64,000 nt of DNA from Epiperipatus broadwayi (lineage: Eukaryota > Onychophora > Udeonychophora > Euonychophora > Peripatidae), in the NCBI GenBank assembly GCA_028023455.1, contig JAQFVV010006256.1, forward strand, positions 1,118,001-1,182,000, read 5' to 3'. The notes under the pieces were generated by a model. The model was not told the DNA's origin. It did no database searches and worked only from the letters and a program-made list of their open reading frames with translations. Shown here one piece after another: positions 39,214 to 50,269 of this stretch (its first letter is position 1; each line of letters opens with the position of its first letter). Both the position numbers and the translations under genes were made by a program.

Positions 39214-40120
39214 CTATTTTCATTTGCTTCGAAAATGAATTTTTAGCATAGAATCATGATTTTTTTTTTTGCTTTAGATATCACACATAGTCATAAAATG
39301 AATATGATTATTCACACAGCTTTTTTTGATATATCAAATTAGTTGATGAAACTGTTCAAACATTAAAATTGTTATATATATATATATTGTTTCCATTTGT
39401 TTTGAAAATGATTTTTACTGTTTGCATTCGGATATCATAAACAATTTCAAATCAATACATGTCATTCATACAACTTAAAGATAAATTAAATTTCTTCATA
39501 AAAATTTGTTATGAATGGATTTATACCTTCTAATCATATGATTTTGCTTTTTTATCTAAGCTGACATAATAAAATCCTAATATTAGCTGTTGCCATATTT
39601 TTTTCTGTTCCATTTGATTTGAATGCAGACCTTTAGAATAGAAATACAATTTATATATGCTTTCAATATCATACACAATTGCAAATCAATATGTATTACT
39701 CATACAGCTTATGGATAAATTAAGCTTGTTCATATAAATGTCTTATATACTGATATTATACCTTTACATGACTTTATTTTTTTATTTATTCTGACGATTA
39801 TCTTGACATTAGAAATAAAAACTGTTATTGATAGATATTATATCTCTTAACTATATGGCATTTTTCCCCTTGACTGATATAAGAGTATTCTGACATTAAA
39901 ACCTGATGATTTTTTCTGTTTCTATTTGTTATAAACATACACTTTTAGATTAAAATTATATAATTTCAGAATGCAATATCCAAAATCATACATAGTTATG
40001 AATCAATACATATTATTCACAGCTTTTAGATAAAAAGTGTATTACTAATATTATATCTTTCAACTACATGGTTTTGCTTTTTCATCTAAGCTTACATAAT
40101 AATAACCTTCCCTATTTATT
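39214..40120 (+). repeat. Degenerate direct-repeat field
   Basis: A pattern recurs at about 39221, 39393, 39612 and 39921: catttg(a/t)tttg, then a tttttag- or pyrimidine-rich stretch, then atatca(t/c)aca, then caaatcaatac-atta-tcatacagctt. A second shared block, tgattttgctttttTATCtaagct, is present near 39540 and 40070. Spacing is irregular (172, 219 and 309 bp) and identity low, so this is an old, decayed tandem array rather than an active satellite. Confidence 0.55.
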
Positions 40121-40900
40121 TTTAAAATTAAATTTTAAGCACACAATAATTATAAAACTAAGTGTAACAAAAATTTAAATCCATTTAACATTTAAAATAA
40201 TATGTAAATTGCTATCAAAATTAATGTTGTTAAAGTTAAAATAATCTGACCATTTTTATATTTTCCATTCACTTAAAAGTAAATTATTAGTGTCTAATTT
40301 AAAGTTATATCACTGCAGTTGTGTCTATATTTATTTGCTTATTTTAATTAAATGCTTATTATAGTTCATATGCCAATATTTCGAAACAGTGAGCACTTAA
40401 TTTCATGTTTTTAAGAAGATATTATTTAAAAATCTTCATATAATTTGTTTTATAGCATCAACTTTCTGTGCGTTGTTTCGAATTCCTATTTTATAAAATA
40501 ATGACGACTTGCCTTGCACTCACTATCTTTATTTTATTTATGATGATTTAATAAGTGAAATGTGACTCTTTTAATCAACCATTTAAAAACTTAAACTTTA
40601 TAGTTTTATTAAGAATTAAATTTAGCCTTGATAATAGTTATAAGTATATTTGTCATTTAAGTTCTTATGTCCATAGAAATATACTTTCCCTCTTTAAAGT
40701 ATTTATTATCTATAAGTAATCTAATAGATTGAGCGTGTCAAAGTAAAGATTTATTAATATCCCCTTTAATAGCATAGACCTTTATTATCAGGCTACACAA
40801 GAGTTGGTCCCAATTTGATAACACTAATATGCTATTGTCTCGTATTTCATAGAATGAAATATACTATTCTTTGCTTGGTGGATCTGATCCATTATTTTAT

Positions 40901-41290
40901 TAAATTTATTCTCGTTTTGCTGCTATAAATATGATACGTATATTAAGATGGAGCCACAGCGTCACCAGCACATCTTCTCTTATAGGGTAGACAGCAGTAG
41001 CGAAGCCTGAGACAAGGCCAGGGTACCAGCGTTGGTTGCAAAAACCCTGGAGTTATTCATCCATCTGCAGAGTGACTTTTCCTATTGTTATTTACCTGTG
41101 TCATAGCGCATTGGTAAAATCTTAGGCAGCCAACTCTCCCACCTTAACATAGCACTTTCAGCATTGATCTGAAATTTTCTCTCGAAAGCCATGTTCTATT
41201 GATCGTTACTCGAGCTGGTTTATGCGCTCGTTGTTAAATGATATTGTATTTGCAATAAATAATGAATTTTTAGACTGATCAAGGTTCAAT
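40901..41290. other. Unclassified GC-richer island 1 in intron
   Basis: Composition changes sharply to mixed sequence (for example a stretch around ggagccacagcgtcaccagc) and returns to A/T tracts after an AATAAATAATG at about 41257. A TATAAATATG lies at about 40923. The look is that of an LTR or other regulatory repeat, but termini, target duplication and primer-binding site could not be identified. Confidence 0.3.
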
Positions 41291-41439
41291 ATAATTACTT
41301 ATATAACAGCCACAAATTTAATAGGATTTGGCATAACTAGATTTGTAGACATAACATAGTGATTATTTATGTATTAGTTGTAAAGCAATTCATACGATGA
41401 GCATATGTTAAACTCATCTATGCAAATTTTAATGATTAC

Positions 41440-41970
41440 TTATATAAAACTATTTTGAATTCAGTATAAAAAGAGACTGTGTTCTCTTATCTACCCAATG
41501 TTTGCGTACATTCTATGCTGAAATGCTGTAAAATATTGTCATTCCAATTGTAAATAAATGATATATATGTGAATTGTAAATAAATGTATAATTAATTTAG
41601 TGTATTTCATTCTCTGTCTCGTTATTGATCTAATTCAATCCAATTCTAATTATTATTTATAATCTATACATGTGAAAACTATGCATTAATAATCCTTTAA
41701 ATTAGTGATATATTTTAGACAATTTAAGAACCTTTTTGTTATTTATCAGTCTTACTGCATCTCTCTGACCTATGTCGGTCATGAATAAAGGAATATACTA
41801 TGTGTAATTTCAAGGTGGTCATTTGTAGGGTCTTGAGTCTTGGAATACTGGCCATGAGTTGAAGTGTGGTCAGACTCGGGATGTCACAGTCCTAGTCTGG
41901 TCAGCTTCGGTCTCTTTTGCTTGGATTCTGAATTCTGTTATGCGAATGTACAAACTTGACCGTTACACTA
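41440..41970. other. Unclassified GC-richer island 2 in intron
   Basis: This holds a plus-strand TATAAAAAG at about 41465, AATAAA-type hexamers near 41560-41590, and a mixed-composition block at 41760-41965 whose right end reads TGTAACGG on the minus strand. These are LTR-like traits but do not form a consistent LTR in either orientation. It could be a compound of two decayed repeats. Confidence 0.28.
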
Positions 41971-44900
41971 TTAAGTAGAAAATCTAAAATTTTCAAACAC
42001 TTATATGTCTTCAAACTCAGCTATCTAACTTAAATAGCTCCTCATATACCTCAATCTCAAGAAAATTATAAGGCTGAGCACTTTTGGGAACCTTTAGATC
42101 CTATATTCATAGCCTATTTTAGGAATGTTGGTCTGAATTGTGATTTTTAAAAACAAAGTCTGTAGTTACATGTCATTTTGAACAGCATCTTGAGGCTTCA
42201 AATGAATGTGCAATTTACATTTATTAATATAGGACTACCAAGACCTTTATAGTTACATCTGTAATATATTATAGGATATATCATTAACCAAAACGTCATA
42301 GTCTATTTCATACTGAAACTCCTATAAAGTTAGACATAATTCTAAAAGCCATAAACAGCCGCAATAATTAATTGATAGTGAGCATTTTATCATAGTCTTC
42401 CTAGATCAATTGAAAAAATAATGTGTATCATTTTACATTATGTAAACAACTATTTTCTATAATATGCATCTTATGGAAAATGAAGAGATTTTGTACTTCT
42501 TGAAAATGAAGGTTATACCTTCGAAAACGTTAGAAGAATCAACAAAGTTTATCATTTAGTGATTGGGTTTGATTTGATTTATATATAGTTTTGCTTTCCG
42601 AATTATATAAGTGTGTGTATTTCTAATATTAACACAAATATTAAAGTTTTACATATAGTATTGTCTAATACATATTTGAATGTTATATAATATGCATCTT
42701 AGTTATTTCCAAGTTAAAAATTTACAAACTCCTCAGTCATGGGTCCCACTTTCAATGACTTGCATATTACTTTTGGCAAGCTACTAGTTATTAATAACGC
42801 ATCAAATTATATTTTATCTATAAACTTTATCTTGCAGAAGAACTATCATAATCAGGTTATAAATTGGCCTTGATATATTCAACTCCTTAGAACTTAATAT
42901 ATATCTTGACTCTTCTCATTTCTTCTAAATTTATATGATCAGCACAGCTATTGTTAAAAATTTTCAGATGGACTTATTCATTTGTAGCAGATAAAATACT
43001 TTTAATATACAACTATTTTTACTTTGCATTTAAATGCTAGATATCCAAAGTTTGAATTTAGCTAAATATAAATTGTTTTTTTCCTTTATAACTAGACACA
43101 TTATAAATACTGCTGGCTTTTAGACATAGATATATCTCTATAAATCCTGTTCTATCTAGTCATTCCATGCTATTGAAGAATTTAATTGAACCCCCCCCCC
43201 CCAATGATTGTCATCATTGTTTTTAAATACAATTTTTTCTACTAAAAGATACTTAATATTTTTTGGATTAGTGTTTTGTACTATTTTTTAAATTTTATTC
43301 GCATATAAAAACACTCTAAAATTAATTAAAAACCATCCCAATGTAATGTTAAAAATAAAAACTTTTTTTTTTGATCATAAATGTTAAAAAAAAATATTTT
43401 TTTCTCTAGGTTTCACTAAGCAAGTACTTGATCAGATATTCAAAAGAATCTAATTCATTAGAAAAATATGGAATGCTTAAAAAGATTGGCAATTTGAAAA
43501 GAAAATCAAAACAATAAGCTGAAAAAATGTATTATTATAATAATGAATGCCTCTTTGAAGAGCATGAAATACAACAGATGGTAAATGCTATTCATATGAT
43601 TGTGATTGGAGTAAAAAATGATAATAATAACAGCAGTAGTAATAATAATCATTTACACAAAAGATAACAAAACCAAAGTTTATAATATATGTAATATATC
43701 AATATTTATAAACATTAAATTAGCATAGACTAATGTACATGTAATCAATGGAGTAACCAATCTATCCTCACACTATAAACAAATAACACTTCACTGACAA
43801 AAAATCAACAATAGACTGCATCCACCTATTCTTTAAGCCTTTGAAATTTACTAATTTATGCTACCAATACTGATGGAAATTCAGAGTGAACTCAATCTTT
43901 CAACCAGATGAAAATATGACATAATCAATTATACAAGGATGGAAAACCAATCTCACTTTTAATAAGCTTATTTTAATATTTTAATAATCAAATAGAAGTT
44001 TAATAACTGAAAACATTAAATTAGTATAGCTCAATGAACGAATATTTTTTATATAAATAAATTAATATTATTATAGCAAGTATAAGATTAATTTCAATTT
44101 TTATCTATTTTATATACATATATTTTACTTAAATAAAACCAAAATTTAATGATTATCAATGAATCTATACATGAATTTAGTAAATATTATTAAATTTTGT
44201 TCAAGTAATAAAGTAAGAAGAGCTTAAATTATACATTTTTCATTTTGTAAAAAAGCAATAATTATTTAAACACTTTGATGAAATTCTTCAAATTTATCTT
44301 ATATTGATAATAAATTTTTAAATAAAAATTAATGTAAAACTTTTAAGTTTTAAATGATCTTGAATGAATATCAATTATATGTTTAAATTATCTTTCATTT
44401 TAAAGTTAAATCTACTTTTTGCTTATCAAGACATTGACTTTTATCATCCACATTGTTTGATATTTTATTATAATTCAAAAATAAATAAATAAATAAAAAT
44501 ATATCAATAAAGTGCTTTTAATTTGAACAAATCTTCTTTAGAAGACTATGTTTATTTGTTATTGATTTAATTTATTTAGAAATGAAACATGATTAATCCA
44601 GATTGACTATAAATTTTTGAAATTGCAGTTAATGATAAAAAATAAATAAAACTCTATATAAATAAATTTCAATTAATATTTAGACAGTTTAATAGATATT
44701 AGTAATTAATGTATGTATATAATCTTTTATTTTATTGTTAACTATAGATTTACAGCAAGAGAAAAAAAAAATTACAAATAATCCATCAAAATTGGGTTGG
44801 ATTTTCTAAATTTATCTGACATTAAATTTTTGTTCTCATTTAATAAAGAGCTAATTTTATCAATTTTCAATAAATAATATAAAGTGAAGATAAACTTTAA

Positions 44901-45589
44901 AATTCCATCAAGTATTTAATTAACAGTAGATTATAATTATGTATGCACACCATAAACATAATTTGATTTTTAAAAAAGTAACTTAGAATGTTTAGTGAAT
45001 TTGTAACTGTTGACCAAATAAATTTAAAAGAGTACAACTCAATCATATTATTTACTCCAACAGATTTATTCTACTATTGGCTTTCATATTTGGATTGGAT
45101 AAAAAAGTAATATCAACAAAACTCTGCAGTTTAAAGATGTTTTAGTAAATGCAAATCCTTTTATTCACTAATTCCAAACTGCTGCTTCTTAAGTGCAATT
45201 TTTATATAAGTAATAATACATTTGTGATATTTTTCCTTATACTTGTATACTGATTAAGTACAGAACTTTACAGAAGGATTGATAAAGGTAGATGGTGAAT
45301 AAGAGTTGAGATTGTATTAGGCAGGTATAATATTTATGAAAGATGATGAATTTAAAACTTACGAAGAATAGTCTAATATTATGAAAAAGAACCAATGAAT
45401 ATTTATTTAGAACTAACAGCACTAACAAATAAGAAAAGACAGAATAAAAATACATTAAAAAAAGAAAAAGAAAAAGAGCATATAGGAATATAAAGAAATT
45501 AAAAAACAAATGTAAGAAGAAGTAAAGGTTAAATGGGATAATTAATTTAAAAAAACAAAACAGAATTAAGATGAAATATTATGAACTTA

Positions 45590-47200
45590 ATAAGAAGTTA
45601 TCTGAGGATAAGGAGAAAAATAGAATTGTGAAAAATTTTGGAAATATCATGAGAAAAGGTAAAAAAGACTGTAATATTGTAAAATGTGAATGAAAAGAAT
45701 GTGATTTAAAAAAAAGAGCTTGTAATAAAAATCTTAGATAAGAATTACTTGATAAATGGGGGCAATTTATAAAAAAGATAGATTTAAAAGATGGATAGTA
45801 TTGGATTCAGAAATAAATAGAGCAATAAGTACATTAAAAAAAGGAAAAGAAAAAAAAAATAGTATGTCATGTGAATTGTTAAGAAAAATGAAAAGTATGA
45901 AATTTTTTTTGATAAAATTATAATGAGAACTAGGTTATTATATAAAGAAAAATACTTTAGTGTTAATTAATTATAAATCAGTAGCGATAATGTCTGCAGT
46001 TTATAATATATATATATTGATGGTTAGATTTAGGACTTGTATAAGTATTTAAACTTAGAAAAGATTCAGGATAGATTTCATTCAGGGAAATGGGAGATAA
46101 TTTATCCATTATTATTCAGTTGATTAAAATCCTTGTAGTAAAAAACAAATACAATTATTTATACCATTTTTATTAATAATCAATTCAATTCAATTGAAAT
46201 AAACAACTAATATAAAATAATTATTATATTCTAATGGTTTTCATTCTATATTAGGACCAATTAGAATAAAATATATTATTTTATATTGGTTGTTTATTTC
46301 AAATGAATTAAATTGATTATTAATAGTAATTATGGAAAAAACAGTACAACATTATGAACAAATTCAGTATAATATTTATTATATTTGTCTATTGTTAAGG
46401 TTATACCATTTTTAAATAGAGAAAAGAATTATGAAGAAGTGTATAGGAAAAATCTTGAAAATATGGAAATATATTAAGGGTTACGGAGAATGAATTATGT
46501 CAAATGACAAAGAGTCGATGGAAGTTAAATGTGAAATTGGTTTGAAACATGGAAGTCTATTGACACTATTAGTTTAAGATAAAAAGATTAAAGATCAAAA
46601 TAAGAATTACCATAATAGTAACCAGGACAATGCATATGACAGCTCTCTTTTTGCAGATGATATATTTATAAATACTACATAAGATATATGCAGATACAAA
46701 AAATATGAAATTTAAATTCAGTGAGAAAAAAATCTAACATATCAATTAATGGGAAGAATAAGACTAAAGTATAAAAAATAGAAGATATTTAGATTTGAAA
46801 AAAATTAGGAATACAAATATTTAGGTATTCTGTTAAAATGAAAAAAAAATTATATAAATAGTCAAGATAAAAAAACAAAATAGAATTAATTAAAAATTGG
46901 CATGATTATAATATATATTTGAATTAATATATGAAAATGAGATACTTTGTATTGACAAGGAGACAAAATTTTTTAAATAAAATTAAAAAAGTATATATAT
47001 ATATATACATTAGAGAATGAATTATAAATAGCAGGCAAGGATATTAAAATAAAATAAAATGGACTTCTTTTTAATGAGGGAAATTAAAAGCAAATTCAAA
47101 ATGTTTGGACAACTGCAATATATAAATACTAAAAAATTAGTAAAAACAATATTTAACTGGATTACAATCAATTATGAATGATGTGAAAAGAGAATTTGTT
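45590..47200 (+). pseudogene. Heavily decayed LINE reverse transcriptase
   Basis: Scattered RT motifs in order on the plus strand, in shifting frames with many stops, identify an old non-LTR element. Around 45810 reads EINRAISTLKKGKEKN; near 46060 QDRFHSG (QAGFR-type); near 46510 VKCEIGLKHGSLLT (VRQG-type); near 46650 SLFADDIFI (catalytic ADD box); near 46745 INGKNKTKV (NxxKTKV); near 46815 a KYLG remnant; near 47100 KMFGQLQYIN (WxGH-type) and later NDVKREF. The order matches an RTE/CR1-like polyprotein from RT to C terminus. It is on the strand opposite to E93. An endonuclease could not be recognised upstream. It is far older than the element at 27.5-30.8 kb. Confidence 0.75.
46159..46414. 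mobile_element. 228-bp palindromic insertion in the decayed LINE, 14-bp target duplication
   Basis: Identical 14-bp direct repeats, ttataccattttta, at 46159-46172 and 46401-46414 enclose about 228 bp not needed by the RT reading. The insert begins with an imperfect inverted repeat (46171-46237 and 46257-46325, sharing tgaattaaattgattattaa-type and aaataaacaa blocks), followed by about 75 bp of A/T-rich sequence. It separates the Q.GF-type and VRQG-type RT segments. A non-autonomous insertion is the simplest reading; an unequal duplication is the alternative. Confidence 0.55.
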
Positions 47201-48630
47201 AGAAAAAAATAAATAGAATTACGGAAAATTAATGTAAATAAAAAATAGATGAGTTATACTTTTAAAAAAGTATAAAATATAAAAACATATATGATAATAA
47301 TATAGAAAGATTTCTGTATTTTTATTTGATGCAAAATCAGAAAACCATCAAAAGAAAACAAAAATGAAAAAAAGATCGATCTGTAGATGCAGTTTAGCAG
47401 AGATGAAGATGATAAGAAAAACTGTATGTAGAATAAAAAAAAAACATTTAAATGAAGAAAGTAAAACAAATAGAGATTTTTTTGTTTACTATTCTATGAT
47501 AAGAATGAGAAATATGAAAATAGAGTATTGGAACTAATGAAATAGCTTTTATTAAAACATAAGAAAAAAAAATGCATAACAGCTGAGAATTTGTTAATCA
47601 TAGAATGAAATAAAATAATTAAAGGGGGGATACATAAGTTTCTGGATATATGACTATATTGCTTTCACTTACTTGCAGCAATAGACTAAAAAAACTATCA
47701 AAAACTATGGAGAAGCCAAATTGTATATACTATAAACATTTTAATGTGTTCCTTTATGACAAAGGCAACTTATATGCATATAATTTAACAAAGACTAATA
47801 CTTTAATCAAATATTAAGATATGTTAGCTATAAGAGCCTCAAATAAATTGATTATAATATTTAAAAAGTTGTAAATTTAGATTGATAAAATAATTTTTCT
47901 AAATTAATGTTACTTTCCAATAGGTACAATAAATAACTGAATATTAAATCCAAGTTGGCATAGTCTTATGTCTTTTTAAAATTGAATTTATTAGCTTTAA
48001 TATCTATAAAAATATGATTTTTTTTAAAAATGTATTTTTAACTTTATGAATTTTGATGAGAGCAGGCCAAATCTTCATTTGTAATTCAAAATAAAACTGG
48101 CTAATTTAATTAAAAGATCTGCTTTAACTATTTTTAATTTATTAACAGAGATAAGAGACATAACTGATTATATTAATTAAAAAAAATATTTATTTAAAGA
48201 TGTCATGATTAAAAAATATCACAAGATAGAATACAGTTGCTGATCTTGCTTATATATGAACTAAAATATAAGTTAATGATGACCACAGTTCTATGATTTA
48301 CATTATTAAAGATTAATATAGTACAGTTTTTTTTTTTTTTTTTGTATGAACATCTTCTGAATCACTTTTTGCATTATAATTATAATATGGTCTACTAATG
48401 AAGAGAATAAATTCAAACAGAACAAATTTTGAAATATGCAAGTTCACAAACACAATTAAATAAAAATGTGTCTGAATCTTATCTGCATTCATAATTTTAA
48501 TAGCGTGCAATTCACTTTTCTAAAAAATTCAAACACCTCATTTAATTGCATATACAGTTTATTTGGCTTTTATAATAACTGAAATAAGTCAATTATTTTA
48601 TATAGCGCAATGTTTTTTTACAAACTGTAA

Positions 48631-48794
48631 TATTTTAAACAGCATTAAACTGTTGCATATGCGCTTTGGATTTTAACTATAAAATGATTCTATCTTTTCC
48701 AAAGACTTTATCATGTGTTTGAAGTGTTTGTATTTATTCATTTTATAGTTAAAATCCAAAGCGCATGTGCAACAGTTTAATGCTGTTTAAAATA
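48631..48794. mobile_element. 160-bp Tc1/mariner-type MITE
   Basis: Terminal inverted repeats of 55 bp (48633-48687 and 48738-48792) differ at one position and are flanked on both sides by TA, the Tc1/mariner target duplication. Ends read TTTTAAACAGCATTAAACTG inward. The 50-nt centre has no coding capacity. Near-identical arms imply recent origin. It must be mobilised in trans if it moves at all; no matching transposase is in the window. Confidence 0.82.
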
Positions 48795-50193
48795 ACTGAA
48801 ATACAAAAATGCCTTCATTCACCAATCCTTAAAATCAAGTTAAGACAACAATCATCTTAATAAAATTAATCATATCATCTTAGCTTCAATATTTCACTGA
48901 ATTCAATAGATAGAATCAATTAAATTCTTGTTTAATTTAATCATACTTGCTTTTCTTCTGCAGTGATTATATTTACTAACAATATCAAACTCATCTTGAA
49001 AATATTTCTATGTAAACAATTTCTATAATGACAAATATAAGAGATGTCTATCATTTCTTGTTAAACGATCCAAAGGCAAAACAAGAAAAAAATGTTATAA
49101 AAAAAAAATCCACGATCATTCCAAAGAAGGTCATCCAAGTCTTTTTAGTTATGCAAATGTAATACAAAATCCCTATGTATTTAATAAAAGAAATAAGTAG
49201 CAAGATTATATGACTTTCTAACATTTGACTTGTCAGAGATTATTTTGAAGAATGTAATTTCTGTAAAGATAGAAAAGTATACATAAATGTGGTCTAAAAT
49301 AACAATTACCATTTCTTTGGGACATTATAAAGGCTTATCATTTAAATTATAGATTCTCTCTTCATGTATTTTTTGATTTAAAAAAAACAAAAACAAAACA
49401 TTAAAAATAATGATGTGATATGGATGAAGATAATCTTTATATTTGAAGCTAAATAAAATGGATTTGCTAGTTCAATAATTCTATAATAGAGATTTCTGCA
49501 AGTAAAGTGTTATGTCAATAATTAATAATTGAGTTTAGAAAAATTAATGAAATTTAGCATTTTAATGTTTATATTGTGAAAATTTTCATATAGAATGCAG
49601 AGTTTTTATTATTTTATCTTTAATAATATCATTAGTTACATTAGCTTTTGATTAAAATTAAGCTGATCAAAATCTTAAGTTTTTTTTTTGATGACATCTA
49701 TTTTTCTGATTTATTACAGTTAGTTTCACAAACCTTAGAAAGTGTATTAGAATTCCTGCAGCACTGCAAACAACAAAACATTCAAATAAATTTATTTTTA
49801 ACAATGTAATATTTTTGATAATTAAATTTCTCATTGGTTGATTTAATAAAAGGAATATCTTGCATATTGATCCTTTTTCCTTCCAAGAGAGTCATTCAAG
49901 TAAACTTGAAAAAAGACTAATATTGACATTCATTTTGACTTTATTTTATTAATTATTTAAGACTTATTTTAAATATTAATATTCTTAATATGAATTATAT
50001 TTGTTAAAAAAAAAGAAAAATTACTAGAATCACTAACAAGTGATGGATATTATAAATAACACGTTGAATTTTAATATTAATATTTATTAACTAAGATAAT
50101 AATATTTTAAAACTATTTTCTTATTGTGTTGATAATTCATATGTAAAAGAATGTGTAAATTACCTTATAAAAAAATACAAAATATATACTTAC

Positions 50194-50269
50194 ATAATGG
50201 ATAGGATATTGTATCTGATAAATTACTATGTAAATTTTCTTCTAAAACCTTTATGTCATTACCAGAATC
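50194..50269 (-). CDS. Eip93F: E93 76-nt internal coding exon
   Basis: This short exon was found from its splice sites: acceptor TATTTTTAG immediately before 50269 and a strong donor, GTAAGTATA, after 50194. Only one of three frames is open, giving 25 codons (DSGNDIKVLEEN, then LHSNLSDTISYPL) and one leftover base. That base plus CC at the start of the next exon makes a Ser codon, so the phase fits exactly. It begins in phase 0, so the preceding exon must end on a codon boundary. No such exon is recognised to the right within the window. The acidic, Ser-rich peptide has no known domain; the role is presumably linking the N terminus to the CtBP-motif region. Confidence comes from splice and phase logic, not from a motif. 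Confidence 0.85.

Larger units (their letters stand above)
37879..50193 (-). other. E93 intron, 12.3 kb
   Basis: It runs from donor GTAAGTA (RC of 50187-50193) to the poly-T acceptor at 37879-37890. Besides listed repeats and a decayed LINE, it holds A/T-rich sequence without recognisable genes (37879-38989, 40121-40900, 41971-45589, 47201-48630 and 48795-50193). A run of 12 C at 43191-43202 is conspicuous in this base composition. Confidence 0.8.
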
